Source: Streptomyces sioyaensis (GTDB lineage: Bacteria; Actinomycetota; Actinomycetes; Streptomycetales; Streptomycetaceae). From it: 64,000 bases of DNA. The translations under genes and the position numbers were made by a program. This document shows positions 23,963-32,952 of this stretch, piece by piece (positions within the stretch are counted from its first letter, which is position 1; every line of letters starts with the position of its first letter). The notes below the pieces were generated by a model. It was not told the DNA's origin. It was given only the letters and a program-made list of their open reading frames with translations, and did not search any database. The DNA lies in contig NZ_SDIF01000013.1 of assembly GCF_004122735.1 (NCBI RefSeq), positions 1 to 64,000 on the forward strand. The letters run 5' to 3'.

Positions 23963-25489
23963 ATGGCCGCCCTTCCCCCCGCCCGACAGACTCCTACCGC
24001 TGTGACCACCGGTTCTTCCTCCACTCCACCGGTGGTGGGCGACGACGGCGGGTCCGCTGACCCAACGCCGGGTGAAAGGTGTGCGGCATCTCCGGATACG
24101 CCACCGAGCGAGCGGTTCGTGGTGATCGGGGCGACCACGCTGGCCCGCCGGGTCTGCGCCTCGCTGGACGGCGGCGGCCACCGGGTCGACCACCTCGCCG
24201 CACCCGACGACCGGGACCTGCGCCGTGCGCTCGCCGCACGGCCCGACGGCGTCGCCGTCCTGGTGGGCGACGATCTGTCCGCCCTGCGCTACGCCCTCGC
24301 GGTACGCCATGTCCGTGACCGCGTCCGGATCGTCGTCACGGTCTTCGACCGCACCGTGGCGCAGCAGCTGCGGCTGCTCCTGCACGACTGCGTACCGATC
24401 TCGCCCGCCGATCTCCTGGCGCCGACGCTGGCCGGTCTGTGCGTGGACCGCGAGGCGCTGGCCGTACGGGACGACGGGCACGGTGCGGTGGCGGTCCGCC
24501 GGCAGCGGGGACGGCTGGTCGAGACGCCGTGGCGGGCGAGTGCGGCGGCCCGGCGGCGGGCGCTGCTCGGACGGCTGCGCGGACAGCTGCAGCCCCATGA
24601 CGCGGACGCCCGGCTGCTGCTCATCGGGCTGCTGGGCATCGTGGCCGTGCTGGCGCTGGACTGGGCGTGGCTGGTGAGCGTGTTCCACCGGCCGGTCAGC
24701 ACCGCCTTCCTGGAAGCCTCGCGGGTCGTCGCCGGGGTGGGTCCGGCCGCACCGCACGACGGCCACCCCGGGTACGAGGTGGTGTCCGGTGTGGCGATGC
24801 TGGTGACGGTGGGCTTCACCGCGCTGCTGACCGCGGGCATCGTGGACCGGCTGTTCGGCCCGCGGCTGGTCGGGGTCCTGGGGCCGCGGGTGCTGCCCCG
24901 CTCCGGTCACGTCATCGTGGTGGGACTGGGTCAGGTGGGGCTGCGGCTGTGCCAGACGCTGCGTCAGCTGGGGGTGCCGGTGATCGGCGTGGAGCGGGAG
25001 CCCGCCGCCCCGAACCTCCGCCTCGCGCGGTCGATGGGGATACCCGTGGTGCTGGCACACGGTGAGGACCGCCAGGTGCTGGCGCGGCTCGGGCTGGGAC
25101 GGGCGTGCGCCCTCGCCGCCGTCGGCTCCCATGAACTCGACAACATCGCCGTCGCGGTCGCCGCCCACGCCGTGGCGCCCGACGTGCGGGTGGTGCTGCG
25201 GGCCGGCGAGGACGAGGCGATCGCCGAGACCCGCTCGCTGCTTCCGCTGGGGCTGACCCGCGACATCGTCCGGACCAGCGCGGCCTATGTGACCGCCCAT
25301 CTGACGTCCCGGCCGGCCGGGGAGCCGCCGCGGCAGGTCGTGGCCGACGCCGACTGCGACTACGTCGACCTGCCCGCACACGGTCTCGTCGGCTGGCCGG
25401 TGCCGGCCGGGGACGACTGCGGGCATGTGCCCGCGGCGGCGGCCGGGGACGGGGGTGACACGGTCCGCGCCGCTCCCCGGGCCGGCTGA
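23963..25489 (+). CDS. Double RCK/TrkA-N domain membrane protein
   Basis: A 508-residue protein; ATG 23963 follows AAGGGGA at a suitable distance. Order: a low-complexity N-terminus; a first NAD-binding RCK-like domain (about 50-200: RFVVIGATTLARRVCASL); two membrane helices (about 225-300: LLLIGLLGIVAVLALDWAW and VVSGVAMLVTVGFTALLTAGI); and a second, canonical RCK_N domain (about 310-440: GHVIVVGLGQVGLRLCQTL, VVLAHGEDRQVLARLGL). It resembles two-TM potassium channels, but the P-loop and TVGYGD filter are absent; only TVGFT appears inside the second helix. It may regulate ion transport rather than conduct. Single gene, divergent from the permease. Confidence 0.75.
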   Translation: MAALPPARQTPTAVTTGSSSTPPVVGDDGGSADPTPGERCAASPDTPPSERFVVIGATTLARRVCASLDGGGHRVDHLAAPDDRDLRRALAARPDGVAVLVGDDLSALRYALAVRHVRDRVRIVVTVFDRTVAQQLRLLLHDCVPISPADLLAPTLAGLCVDREALAVRDDGHGAVAVRRQRGRLVETPWRASAAARRRALLGRLRGQLQPHDADARLLLIGLLGIVAVLALDWAWLVSVFHRPVSTAFLEASRVVAGVGPAAPHDGHPGYEVVSGVAMLVTVGFTALLTAGIVDRLFGPRLVGVLGPRVLPRSGHVIVVGLGQVGLRLCQTLRQLGVPVIGVEREPAAPNLRLARSMGIPVVLAHGEDRQVLARLGLGRACALAAVGSHELDNIAVAVAAHAVAPDVRVVLRAGEDEAIAETRSLLPLGLTRDIVRTSAAYVTAHLTSRPAGEPPRQVVADADCDYVDLPAHGLVGWPVPAGDDCGHVPAAAAGDGGDTVRAAPRAG

Positions 25490-25528
25490 GCGCGGCAGCC
25501 CTCGGACGGCCGGCCGGGCGAGCGGGGC

Positions 25529-28006
25529 TCAGAGCGGTTCACCGGAGGCTTCGGAGCCGTCCGGCATGCTCTGTTCGGTCCAGATGATCTTGCCGGTCGG
25601 GGTGTAGCGGGTGCCCCATTGCCGGGTGAGCTGCGCGACGATGAACAGCCCGCGGCCGCCCTCGTCGGTGGTCCGGGCGTGCCGCAGCCGCGGCGAGGTG
25701 CTGCTGGTGTCGAAGACCTCGCAGATCAGGGCGTCCTGCCGGATCAGCCGCAGGGTGATCGGTCCGGCGGCATGGCGGATGGCGTTGGTGACCAGTTCGC
25801 TGACGATCAGCTCCGTGGTGAACAGCAGCTCGTCCATTCCCCACTCCGACAGCTGCTCGCCGGCGAGGGTACGGGCGCGGGCGACCTCCGCCGGGTCGGC
25901 GGGCAGCTCCCAGGAGGCGACCTGGTGCGCGCCCAGGGCGTGGGTCCGGGCCAGCAGCAGTGCGGCGTCGTCCGACGGCGGCCCGGTCATCAGGGCGTTG
26001 ACCACGTTCCCGCCGATGTCCCGCAGCGCCGGTCCGGGGACCGCGAGGGCGGTGCTCAGCCGGGACAGCCCGACGCCGATGTCCCGGTCGCAGGTCTCGA
26101 TCAGCCCGTTGGTGTAGAGCGCGATCAGGCTGCCCTCGGCCAGTTCCTGCTCGAAGGCCTCGAAGGGCAGCGTCCCGAGACCGAGCGGCGGTCCGGCCGG
26201 CAGGTCGGGGGAGTCGACGGTGCCGTCCGGACGGACGATCAGCGGCGGCAGATGCCCCGCGCGCGCCATGCTGCACCGCCGGCTGACCGGGTCGTACACG
26301 GCGTACAGACAGGTGGCCCCCATGAAGGTCGAGGCCACGCTCGCACTCCCGGCGTCCGCCGCCGGCTCGCTGCCGTGCGTCTTCACCAGGCCGATGACCA
26401 GGTCGTCCAGCCGGGCCAGCAGTTCATCGGGCGGCAGGTCCAGGTTGGCCAGCGTGCGGACGGCGGTGCGCAGCCGCCCCATCGTGGCCGCGGCGTTGAG
26501 GCCGTGTCCGACCACGTCCCCGACGACCAGGGCGACCCGCGCCCCGGACAGCGGAATCACATCGAACCAGTCGCCGCCCACCCCGCTCGGGGCGTCCGCC
26601 GGGAAGTACCACGACGCGACCTCCAGGGCGGAGCCGCCGGTCAGTTCGTGCGGCAGCAGGTTCTGCTGCATCACCCGCGCCGCGGTGCGCTCCCGGGTGA
26701 AGCGGCGTGCGTTGTCGACACACACGGCGGCCCGGGCGACCAGTTCCTCGGCCAGCCGTACGTCGTCCGCGACGAAGGGCCCCAGACGGCGGGACCGGAA
26801 GAACGTCGCCGCGCCCAGGGTGATGCCACGGGCCTGCACCGGCGCCACCATCACCGAGCGGAAGCCGAACTCACGGATCACCTCGGCCCGCGCCGCGTCC
26901 TCGGTGACCCAGACGCTGGTGGCGACGTCCAGCACCGGCTCCACCAGCGACTCGCCGGTGAGCAGACAGCGGGCGATGGGTGACGTGGGGGAGCGCCCGA
27001 CGGCTTCCCCCACGGCCAGGCCGGCCTCCGGGCAGCCCTCGTGGACCGACTGCTGACCCGAGCGGCGCATGACGGGGGTGCTGTCGACCGGCCCGGGAAC
27101 CGGTTCCCCGCCGCTGAGGACCGAATCCAGCAGATCGACGGCGACGAAGTCGGCGAGCGCCGGTACGGCGACATCGGCCAGTTCTTGTGCGGTCCGGGTG
27201 ACGTCCAGCGTGCTGCCGATACGGACGCTGGCGTCGTTCAGCAGGGCCAGGCGTTCCTGGGCCCGCCAGCGCTCGGTGACATCGATGACCATGTACCAGA
27301 TGCCGATGCGCCGGCCCTGCGAGTCCGACAGCCCGAAGAAGGACGCCGAGTAGGAGCGCTCCTGGGTGGGGTCGGCGTAGGTGGGGCTGCGGAATTCGTA
27401 ATCCATGACCGGCTTCCCGGTCGTCAGCACCCGCCGCATCCGCTCGTCGAAGGCCTCGGCCTCCAGCGGTGGCAGCACCTCCGCCACCCTCCTCCCCAGC
27501 CGCCGGTCGAGGGGGATCAGCCGCTCCAGGGCGTCGTTCACCCAGACGTAGCGCAGCGCGGTGTCCAGCACGGCCATCCCGACCGGCGCATGCGCCAGGA
27601 ACGGTTCGAGCACCAGCTGGTTCACCCCGCCGCCCGGCAGCCGCCACTCCTCCAGGGCGAGGACCGACCACCGCTCGTGGCCGGCACCGTCGAGGACGGG
27701 GGTGGCTTGGACCGCCAGCTGGAGATTGCGGCCGTCGCGGTGGCGTGCCGCCACCGATCCGCCCCAGCCGTCCGCGGCACGGCACCACCGGGCCACGGCG
27801 GCCACCCTCGCCTCATCGCCGGGTATCGCCAGCAGCTGTGTCGCGGGCCGGTTGAGGATCTCCTCGGCCCGGTAGCCCAGCAGCCGCTCCGCCGCCCGGG
27901 TCCAGGCGATGACCCGCCCCTGTCCGTCGAGTTCGGCGGTGGCTGCCTGTGCGAGGTCGCTTGCGCGATCCGGCCCACCTGGCGGGGCGTTGTCCGAGGT
28001 CATCAT
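25529..28006 (-). CDS. SpoIIE-type phosphatase with two PAS domains, GAF and ATPase domain
   Basis: An 825-residue soluble regulator. Seen in order: PAS 1 (about 20-120: LDGQGRVIAWTRAAERLLGYRAEEIL), PAS 2 (about 130-250: VGMAVLDTALRYVWVNDALERL and GRRIGIWYMVIDVTERW), GAF (about 260-440), PP2C/SpoIIE (about 460-670: GVGGDWFDVIPLSGARVALVVGD, GHGLNAAATMGRLRT, SDDAALLLART) and a C-terminal HATPase (about 690-815: LIVSELVTNAIRHA, DEGGRGLFIVAQLTRQWG). The phosphatase and kinase-like modules together fit control of anti-sigma factor networks. It is one of three such proteins here; domain order differs from the one at 15496-18132. Confidence 0.9.
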   Translation of the reverse strand: MMTSDNAPPGGPDRASDLAQAATAELDGQGRVIAWTRAAERLLGYRAEEILNRPATQLLAIPGDEARVAAVARWCRAADGWGGSVAARHRDGRNLQLAVQATPVLDGAGHERWSVLALEEWRLPGGGVNQLVLEPFLAHAPVGMAVLDTALRYVWVNDALERLIPLDRRLGRRVAEVLPPLEAEAFDERMRRVLTTGKPVMDYEFRSPTYADPTQERSYSASFFGLSDSQGRRIGIWYMVIDVTERWRAQERLALLNDASVRIGSTLDVTRTAQELADVAVPALADFVAVDLLDSVLSGGEPVPGPVDSTPVMRRSGQQSVHEGCPEAGLAVGEAVGRSPTSPIARCLLTGESLVEPVLDVATSVWVTEDAARAEVIREFGFRSVMVAPVQARGITLGAATFFRSRRLGPFVADDVRLAEELVARAAVCVDNARRFTRERTAARVMQQNLLPHELTGGSALEVASWYFPADAPSGVGGDWFDVIPLSGARVALVVGDVVGHGLNAAATMGRLRTAVRTLANLDLPPDELLARLDDLVIGLVKTHGSEPAADAGSASVASTFMGATCLYAVYDPVSRRCSMARAGHLPPLIVRPDGTVDSPDLPAGPPLGLGTLPFEAFEQELAEGSLIALYTNGLIETCDRDIGVGLSRLSTALAVPGPALRDIGGNVVNALMTGPPSDDAALLLARTHALGAHQVASWELPADPAEVARARTLAGEQLSEWGMDELLFTTELIVSELVTNAIRHAAGPITLRLIRQDALICEVFDTSSTSPRLRHARTTDEGGRGLFIVAQLTRQWGTRYTPTGKIIWTEQSMPDGSEASGEPL

Positions 28007-28135
28007 GGCGAACCTGTCTGCTCAATGGAGCAATATCGCCCATTTTAGGAGAATTGTGGACCACTGGGCGCGGTGCGCGGTACGGGCGGCGACGGGCCCG
28101 GTGCCGCCGGCGGGGCGCCCGCGCCGTGCTCCGCT

Positions 28136-29767
28136 TCAGCCGGCGGGCGGCAGCCGCAGCTGGAGCATCGCCAGCAGCCGCTGGTCCGGCCGGTTGAGGT
28201 CGAGGCCGGTCAGCTCCTCCGCCCGGCGGATCCGGTAGCGCAGCGTGTTGGGGTGCACATGCAGCTCGGCGGCGGCGGCCCGGACGTCGCCGAAGGCGTT
28301 CAGATAGGTCAGGACGGTCTCCGCCAACTGCCCCTGGTTCCGGCTGTCATGGGTGACCAGCGCGGTCAGCCGGGGGTCACGCATCTCGGGGTGCGCGTCG
28401 AGCAGCGCCAGCACCTCGCTGACGAGCACCTCCGCCTGGATGTCCGGCAGTGCGGCGACCGTGGTGGTGACGCCGACGGTCACCATGGCGTCGAGGATCC
28501 GGTCCGCCTCCCGGCGCGAGTCGGGCACCTCGCCGAGCCCCGGGACGATACAGCCGACGGAACCGCACAGCGACAGCCCCAGATGGAGGCGGGCGGCCTC
28601 GGTGATCGCCTGCGCCCAGCCACGGAGGGTGCCGGTGTCGATGCTGCGCGGCAGCTGCGGCAGCAGCACATAGATCCGCGCGTCGACCTGGGTGACCAGG
28701 GCACTGCGGTGCCGGGCCGCGGTGTGCACCGAGATCAGATTGCTCACCTCGGCGCGGGTCAGCTCCGGTGCGGCGGACTCGGCGGCCCCGCACGAGAAGC
28801 CCAGGACGGCGGCCGGGCGGGCCGCGTCCAGGGCCAGATGGCTCGCCAGCGGCTGGGGGCCGGTGCTGCCCTCCAGGAGGCCGGCCGCCAGCGTACGGGT
28901 CAGCGTCAGATCGGCGGAGAGCTCCCGGCGGCGGCGCACCAGATGCAGCGCGGCGACCCGGGCGGCGCCCAGCAGCGCCTGGTCCGAGTGCTCGGTCAGC
29001 GGTGCCGAGCCCTCCTGCACCCAGATCGTGCCCAGCTGCCGCTCGCCGGACCGGATGGCCACCGCGAGCCGGCGGCGGATCCCCAGCTCGGGGTGGCTGT
29101 CGATGCGGATCACCTCGTCGGAGGCGCGTAGCCGCTGGAACACCCCCCACTTCCGCAGCTGCCCCAGATACGCCTCCGGGCCCTGCCAGCCGAGGATGGA
29201 CAGCCGCCGTAGATCGTCGACCTCGTCGGAGTCGGTGGAGCGGGAGTAGGCCAGCACACGGTTGGTGGTGTCCTCGATGCTGACGATGCCGCCGGTGAGT
29301 ATCGCCGTGGTCTGGGCGAGCGCGAACAGATCGCCTTCCTCCAGCCCCTCGCCGTGACGTCCCTCCGGAGCGCTTTCGAGGGCCGCCCGGGCCAGCGCGT
29401 CCACCTGCTCCCAGCGCGCCTCGCCCCGTACGGACAGCAGCGCCACGCCCGCTTCGACGGCGGTCTCGGTGAGCGCCGCGGCCTGCCCGGGAGCGTCCAG
29501 CTTCACCGCGACGGCGGCGGCGCCGTCCCGTCCGCCGACCCGCAGCGCGGGGAACGCGGCGCGGCCCCGGGCGCCTATCGCGAGAATCAGCTCACCGGGG
29601 TGCGCCCGCGGCGGGTCCTCGGGGTCGAGCAGTGCCACGCTGCGGATCTCCACGTCCAGCCCGGCGGGCGCGGCCTGCAGCTCCACCAGGGGCTCGCCGA
29701 GCGACATCAGCAACTGGCGCAGGCTGATGCCCGTACGGGGCGGTGCGGCCGCGGCGGCTGGATCCAT
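28136..29767 (-). CDS. PucR/CdaR-family transcriptional regulator
   Basis: A 543-residue DNA-binding protein. The N-terminal PucR domain (about 1-130) starts ISLRQLLMSLGEPLVELQAAPAG and has LILAIGARGRAAF; a central GAF-like/GGDEF-like region follows (about 180-440), and the C-terminal HTH_30 is clear: VLTYLNAFGDVRAAAAELHVHPNTLRYRIRRAEE near the end. Homologues regulate purine, GABA or proline catabolism. The GabP-like permease at 21955-23418 is 4.7 kb away and could be a target, but this is inference. It is divergent from the COG4705-like gene across 315 bp. Confidence 0.9.
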   Translation of the reverse strand: MDPAAAAAPPRTGISLRQLLMSLGEPLVELQAAPAGLDVEIRSVALLDPEDPPRAHPGELILAIGARGRAAFPALRVGGRDGAAAVAVKLDAPGQAAALTETAVEAGVALLSVRGEARWEQVDALARAALESAPEGRHGEGLEEGDLFALAQTTAILTGGIVSIEDTTNRVLAYSRSTDSDEVDDLRRLSILGWQGPEAYLGQLRKWGVFQRLRASDEVIRIDSHPELGIRRRLAVAIRSGERQLGTIWVQEGSAPLTEHSDQALLGAARVAALHLVRRRRELSADLTLTRTLAAGLLEGSTGPQPLASHLALDAARPAAVLGFSCGAAESAAPELTRAEVSNLISVHTAARHRSALVTQVDARIYVLLPQLPRSIDTGTLRGWAQAITEAARLHLGLSLCGSVGCIVPGLGEVPDSRREADRILDAMVTVGVTTTVAALPDIQAEVLVSEVLALLDAHPEMRDPRLTALVTHDSRNQGQLAETVLTYLNAFGDVRAAAAELHVHPNTLRYRIRRAEELTGLDLNRPDQRLLAMLQLRLPPAG

Positions 29768-30082
29768 GAGTGGTGCCTCTGCTGGTTCGGGTGGCCTGGG
29801 CTCATCGGGCGGACGGCCCGCTCGCGGACGGATCCGGGCCCGTCGGTGTCAAGCAGCCGGCCGGCCCGAAAAAGAGCCGCCATCGCACGTATGAGCCACG
29901 CCGACAGTACTGATGCTATCCGCCGCGGCCGCCGGGGCCGCGGGGTGCGCGCGGCGGCTGCCGGCCGGGGCGCCCCGGCCGGCAGCCCCTCTGCTCCGCC
30001 CGCGGCGGCCCGCGGAACGGCGGCCGCGCGGACCGGAGCCGTTCAGGCAGCTTTCAGGTGGCCCCTGACAGCGTCCGGCAGC
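29768..30082. promoter_or_regulatory. Divergent intergenic region between PucR gene and COG4705-like gene
   Basis: 315 bp holding both promoters. An AT-richer patch near 29868-29925 (GAAAAAGAG, ACGTATGAG, CAGTACTGATGCTATCC) is the likely pucR-side promoter. The other side carries the 11-bp direct repeats described separately at 30041-30062. No gene is evident. Confidence 0.45.
30041..30062 (+). promoter_or_regulatory. OmpR-type 11-bp direct repeat upstream of the COG4705-like gene
   Basis: GTTCAGGCAGC followed directly by TTTCAGGTGGC matches at 8 of 11 positions and places TTCAGG at 30042 and 30053, one helical turn apart, as in OmpR/PhoP-family sites. It lies 21 bp before the ATG at 30083. 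The OmpR-family system at 30891-32929 converges on this gene and is the obvious candidate regulator. Confidence 0.55.
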
Positions 30083-30910
30083 ATGAGCACCGATACGGAA
30101 ACCCACCTGCATCCCGCCGGGCCGCCCGCCCGGCACCGGCAGTCGATGCTGAACAAGGTCCCCGAGGTCACCGTCTACTTCTGGGTGATCAAGGTCTTGT
30201 GCACCACGGTCGGTGAGACCGCCGCCGACCTGCTCAACGAGAACCTCGGCATGGGCCTGACCAACACCTCGTACCTGATGGCCGGCCTGTTGGCCGTCGC
30301 CCTGGTCCTCCAATTCCGGGCGCGCGCCTACCGCGCCGGTCTGTACTGGCTCGCCGTGGTCCTGATCAGCGTGGTCGGCACGCTGATCAGCGACAACCTG
30401 ACCGACAACCTCGGGGTGCCGCTGGAGACGACGACGGCGGTGTTCGCCGTGCTGCTGGCCCTGACCTTCGGCGCCTGGTACCTGAGCGAGCGGACGCTGT
30501 CGATCCACACCATCCGCACCCCGCGCCGGGAGGCCTTCTACTGGCTGGCGATCCTGTTCACCTTCGCGCTCGGCACCTCGGCGGGCGATCTGACCGCCGA
30601 GCGGCTGGACCTGGGGTACTGGTTCTCCGCCGTCGTCTTCGCCGCGCTGATCGCCGCCGTGGCGCTGGCCCGCTTCACCCTGGACTTCCACACCATCTGG
30701 GCGTTCTGGATCGCGTACGTGCTGACCCGGCCGCTCGGCGCCTCGATGGGGGACTACCTCTCCCAGCCGCGGCAGGACGGCGGTCTGGGCCTGGGCACCG
30801 TCGGCACCAGCATCCTGTTCCTGGCGGTGATCCTCGGGCTCGTCCTCTACCTCGTCCGCACGAAGCGGGACGTGGCCGAGAGCGGGGAGGTCAGCCCCCA
30901 GGAAGGGTGA
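30083..30910 (+). CDS. COG4705-type (DUF347-like) multi-pass membrane protein
   Basis: A 275-residue protein with about eight membrane helices and repeated KV-T-GE-AAD motifs: VPEVTVYFWVIKVLCTTVGETAADLLNENLG (30155 onward), then FYWLAILFTFALGTSAGDLTAERLDLG, indicating an internal duplication. This is the COG4705 family, of unknown transport function, often genetically linked to two-component systems. ATG 30083 has no strong ribosome-binding site, so it may be translated from a near-leaderless mRNA. Its 3' end overlaps the convergent sensor kinase gene by 20 bp (30891-30910). Confidence 0.82.
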   Translation: MSTDTETHLHPAGPPARHRQSMLNKVPEVTVYFWVIKVLCTTVGETAADLLNENLGMGLTNTSYLMAGLLAVALVLQFRARAYRAGLYWLAVVLISVVGTLISDNLTDNLGVPLETTTAVFAVLLALTFGAWYLSERTLSIHTIRTPRREAFYWLAILFTFALGTSAGDLTAERLDLGYWFSAVVFAALIAAVALARFTLDFHTIWAFWIAYVLTRPLGASMGDYLSQPRQDGGLGLGTVGTSILFLAVILGLVLYLVRTKRDVAESGEVSPQEG

Positions 30911-32252
30911 CCGCGAAACGTGCGCCGGGGCCGGCGGCGGCCAGCGTGAGATCGCCGCCGGCCGCGCGGGCCAGCCGCCGCGCCAGCGCCAGGCCGAGGC
31001 CCGCGCCGTCGTGCCCGTCCCCGGGGTCGGCGCGGCGGCCCGGTTCGAAGAGCGCGCCGCGGAACTCCTCGGGCACGCCGGGACCGTCGTCGCCGACGTA
31101 CAGCGTGACCCGGACGGCGTCGGCCGTGCAGTGGAGCGTGACGGTGTGCGCGGCGTACCGGCGGGCGTTGTCCAAAAGGGGCATCAGGATCTGCTCCGCC
31201 ACCGCCGCCGGTACGCCGACGGTCACCGGATCGCCGGTCACCGCCACGGCGGGTGCGCCGGGGTGGTCGGCCGCGAGGCGCCGGGCGAGTTCCTCCGCGA
31301 GAGCGGGGAAGCGGCAGCTGCCGGGGGTCAGCGTGCCGCGGGTACGGGCTTCGGAGAGCAGCACGTCACAGATCTGCCGCATGGTCGCGGCGGAGTGTGC
31401 GATGGTCCCGTGCGAGAGGTCCTGCTCGGCCGCGGTCCGCGGGCGCCGGGCCAGCCATTCGGTCTCCGCGATGATCCGGGCCAGCGGGGTACGCAGCTCA
31501 TGGGAGAGCGCCGCGGCCTGGTGCTGCTCATGGCGCAGCACCGCGGCCAGCCGGTCCAGCAGGGCGTCGAGGCTCGTGGCGAACGCGGCGAGTTCGGCGG
31601 GCCGGCCGGCCGCGCCGAACCTCTCCGGGGCGCCGGCCTCGCTCCACCGGGTGGCCTGGTCGCTCATCTCGGCGACCGGCCGCAGGGCGCGCCGCACCAC
31701 GAGCCGGGTGAGGAGGTAGACGGTGCCGAGCAGCAGCACCGCCAGCGCCAGGGAACCGGCCAGCGCGGTGTCCGCCGTGCTGCGGTAGGGGTCCAGGCTC
31801 ACGGAGGCGACCACGGTGCCGGCCTGCCCGGGGCCGGAGGCGGCCGGCACCGGAAGGGCGTAGAGCCGCGTCGCGCCGGGCCCGCCGTCGGCGCCGACGG
31901 AGACGTCGGTGAACACCTCGTGCCGGCCGGCCAGTTGATCCGCCCGTTGTTGCAGTGCGGCGGGTGCGCCCGGCGGCCCTTCCTTGATCCGCCGGCCCTG
32001 GTAGATCCACACGCCGGAGTCCAGCGCCTGGTCCTGGGCGGGCTCATGGACCACCAGCCGCCCGTCCGGCCGGGCCTCCACGGTGGTCGCCACGGCCTCC
32101 GCCCGGGTGCGCAGCACCTCGTCCGCCTGCTCATGCAGCCGCTTGTCCAGCGCGAGGTTGAAGGCCGCGGTCAGGACGGCGACCCACACCGCGCCGGTGA
32201 TCAGCGCCATCAGGGCGAGCCGACCGCGCAGGGTGCGCTGGGGGCGCCTCAT
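30891..32252 (-). CDS. Two-component sensor histidine kinase
   Basis: A 453-residue membrane kinase. ATG 32252 overlaps the response-regulator stop (ATGA), which sets the start. Seen: membrane helix 1 (LALMALITGAVWVAVLTAAF, about 13-33), extracytoplasmic sensor domain (about 35-165), membrane helix 2 (LAGSLALAVLLLGTVYLLTRL), HAMP-like linker, H-box ALSHELRTPLARII with His251, and the HATPase (about 345-453: LLDNARRYA, DDGPGVPEEFRGALFEPG, GAGLGLALARR). It phosphorylates the partner regulator in response to an unknown external cue. It converges on the COG4705-like gene, with a 20-bp 3' overlap. Confidence 0.92.
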   Translation of the reverse strand: MRRPQRTLRGRLALMALITGAVWVAVLTAAFNLALDKRLHEQADEVLRTRAEAVATTVEARPDGRLVVHEPAQDQALDSGVWIYQGRRIKEGPPGAPAALQQRADQLAGRHEVFTDVSVGADGGPGATRLYALPVPAASGPGQAGTVVASVSLDPYRSTADTALAGSLALAVLLLGTVYLLTRLVVRRALRPVAEMSDQATRWSEAGAPERFGAAGRPAELAAFATSLDALLDRLAAVLRHEQHQAAALSHELRTPLARIIAETEWLARRPRTAAEQDLSHGTIAHSAATMRQICDVLLSEARTRGTLTPGSCRFPALAEELARRLAADHPGAPAVAVTGDPVTVGVPAAVAEQILMPLLDNARRYAAHTVTLHCTADAVRVTLYVGDDGPGVPEEFRGALFEPGRRADPGDGHDGAGLGLALARRLARAAGGDLTLAAAGPGARFAVTLPGG

Positions 32253-32929
32253 GCGAAGCGGTATCCGATGCCGCGGACCGTGTCGATGCCCCGCGGGCTG
32301 CCCGCCTCGCGCAGCTTGCGGCGCAACCGCCACAGATACTGGTCCAGTGTGTTGTCACTGACCTGTGCGCCCTCCGGCCAGCCCGCGCGCAGCAGGGCCC
32401 GGCGGCGGACGACGGACCCGGGGTCCGCCATGAGGCAGGCCAGCAGCCGGAATTCGGTGGGCGTCAGGGCGACCGTCTCCCCGTGCACGGTCAGTTGGTA
32501 CCGCACCGGGTCCAGCCGCAGCGCCCCGTCGCCGCCGACGAGGCCGCCGTCCGCACCCCCGCGGCGACGCAGCACCGCCCGGATGCGGGCCACCAGCTCG
32601 CTGAGGTGAAACGGCTTGGCGAGGTAGTCGTCGCCTCCGGAGGCGAAACCGGCGAGCCGGTCGGTGAGATTGGTGTGCACGGTAAGGAAGATCACCGGGA
32701 CGGTGACGCCCGCCCCCCGCATCGCCTGGCAGACGTCCCGCCCGTCGGAGTCCGGCAGCCCGACATCGAGCACCACCGCGTCCACCGACGCGTCGACGGT
32801 GCGCAGCGCCGCCGCGCCGTCGGCGGCGGTCACCACGTCGAACTCCTCGTCGCGCAGGCCGCGGGCCAGTACGTCGCGCAGGCCGTGGTCGTCCTCGACG
32901 ACCAGAATGCGGGGAGCGGTCCTCGTCAT
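32249..32929 (-). CDS. OmpR-family response regulator
   Basis: A 226-residue regulator. Receiver domain 1-120 with acidic residues in LVVEDDHG and phospho-acceptor Asp55 in AVVLDVGLPDSDG, then Thr/Lys in FLTVHTN and YLAKPFHLSEL. The C-terminal winged helix (about 130-226) ends in the usual VSDNTLDQYLWRLRRKLREAG and TVRGIGYRFA. The gene is cotranscribed with the kinase by an ATGA overlap. The direct repeat at 30041-30062 is a plausible binding site, because OmpR-family regulators bind such repeats in tandem. Confidence 0.93.
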   Translation of the reverse strand: MTRTAPRILVVEDDHGLRDVLARGLRDEEFDVVTAADGAAALRTVDASVDAVVLDVGLPDSDGRDVCQAMRGAGVTVPVIFLTVHTNLTDRLAGFASGGDDYLAKPFHLSELVARIRAVLRRRGGADGGLVGGDGALRLDPVRYQLTVHGETVALTPTEFRLLACLMADPGSVVRRRALLRAGWPEGAQVSDNTLDQYLWRLRRKLREAGSPRGIDTVRGIGYRFA

Positions 32930-32952
32930 TCAGCTTCGCCCTTTCTGCCGGG

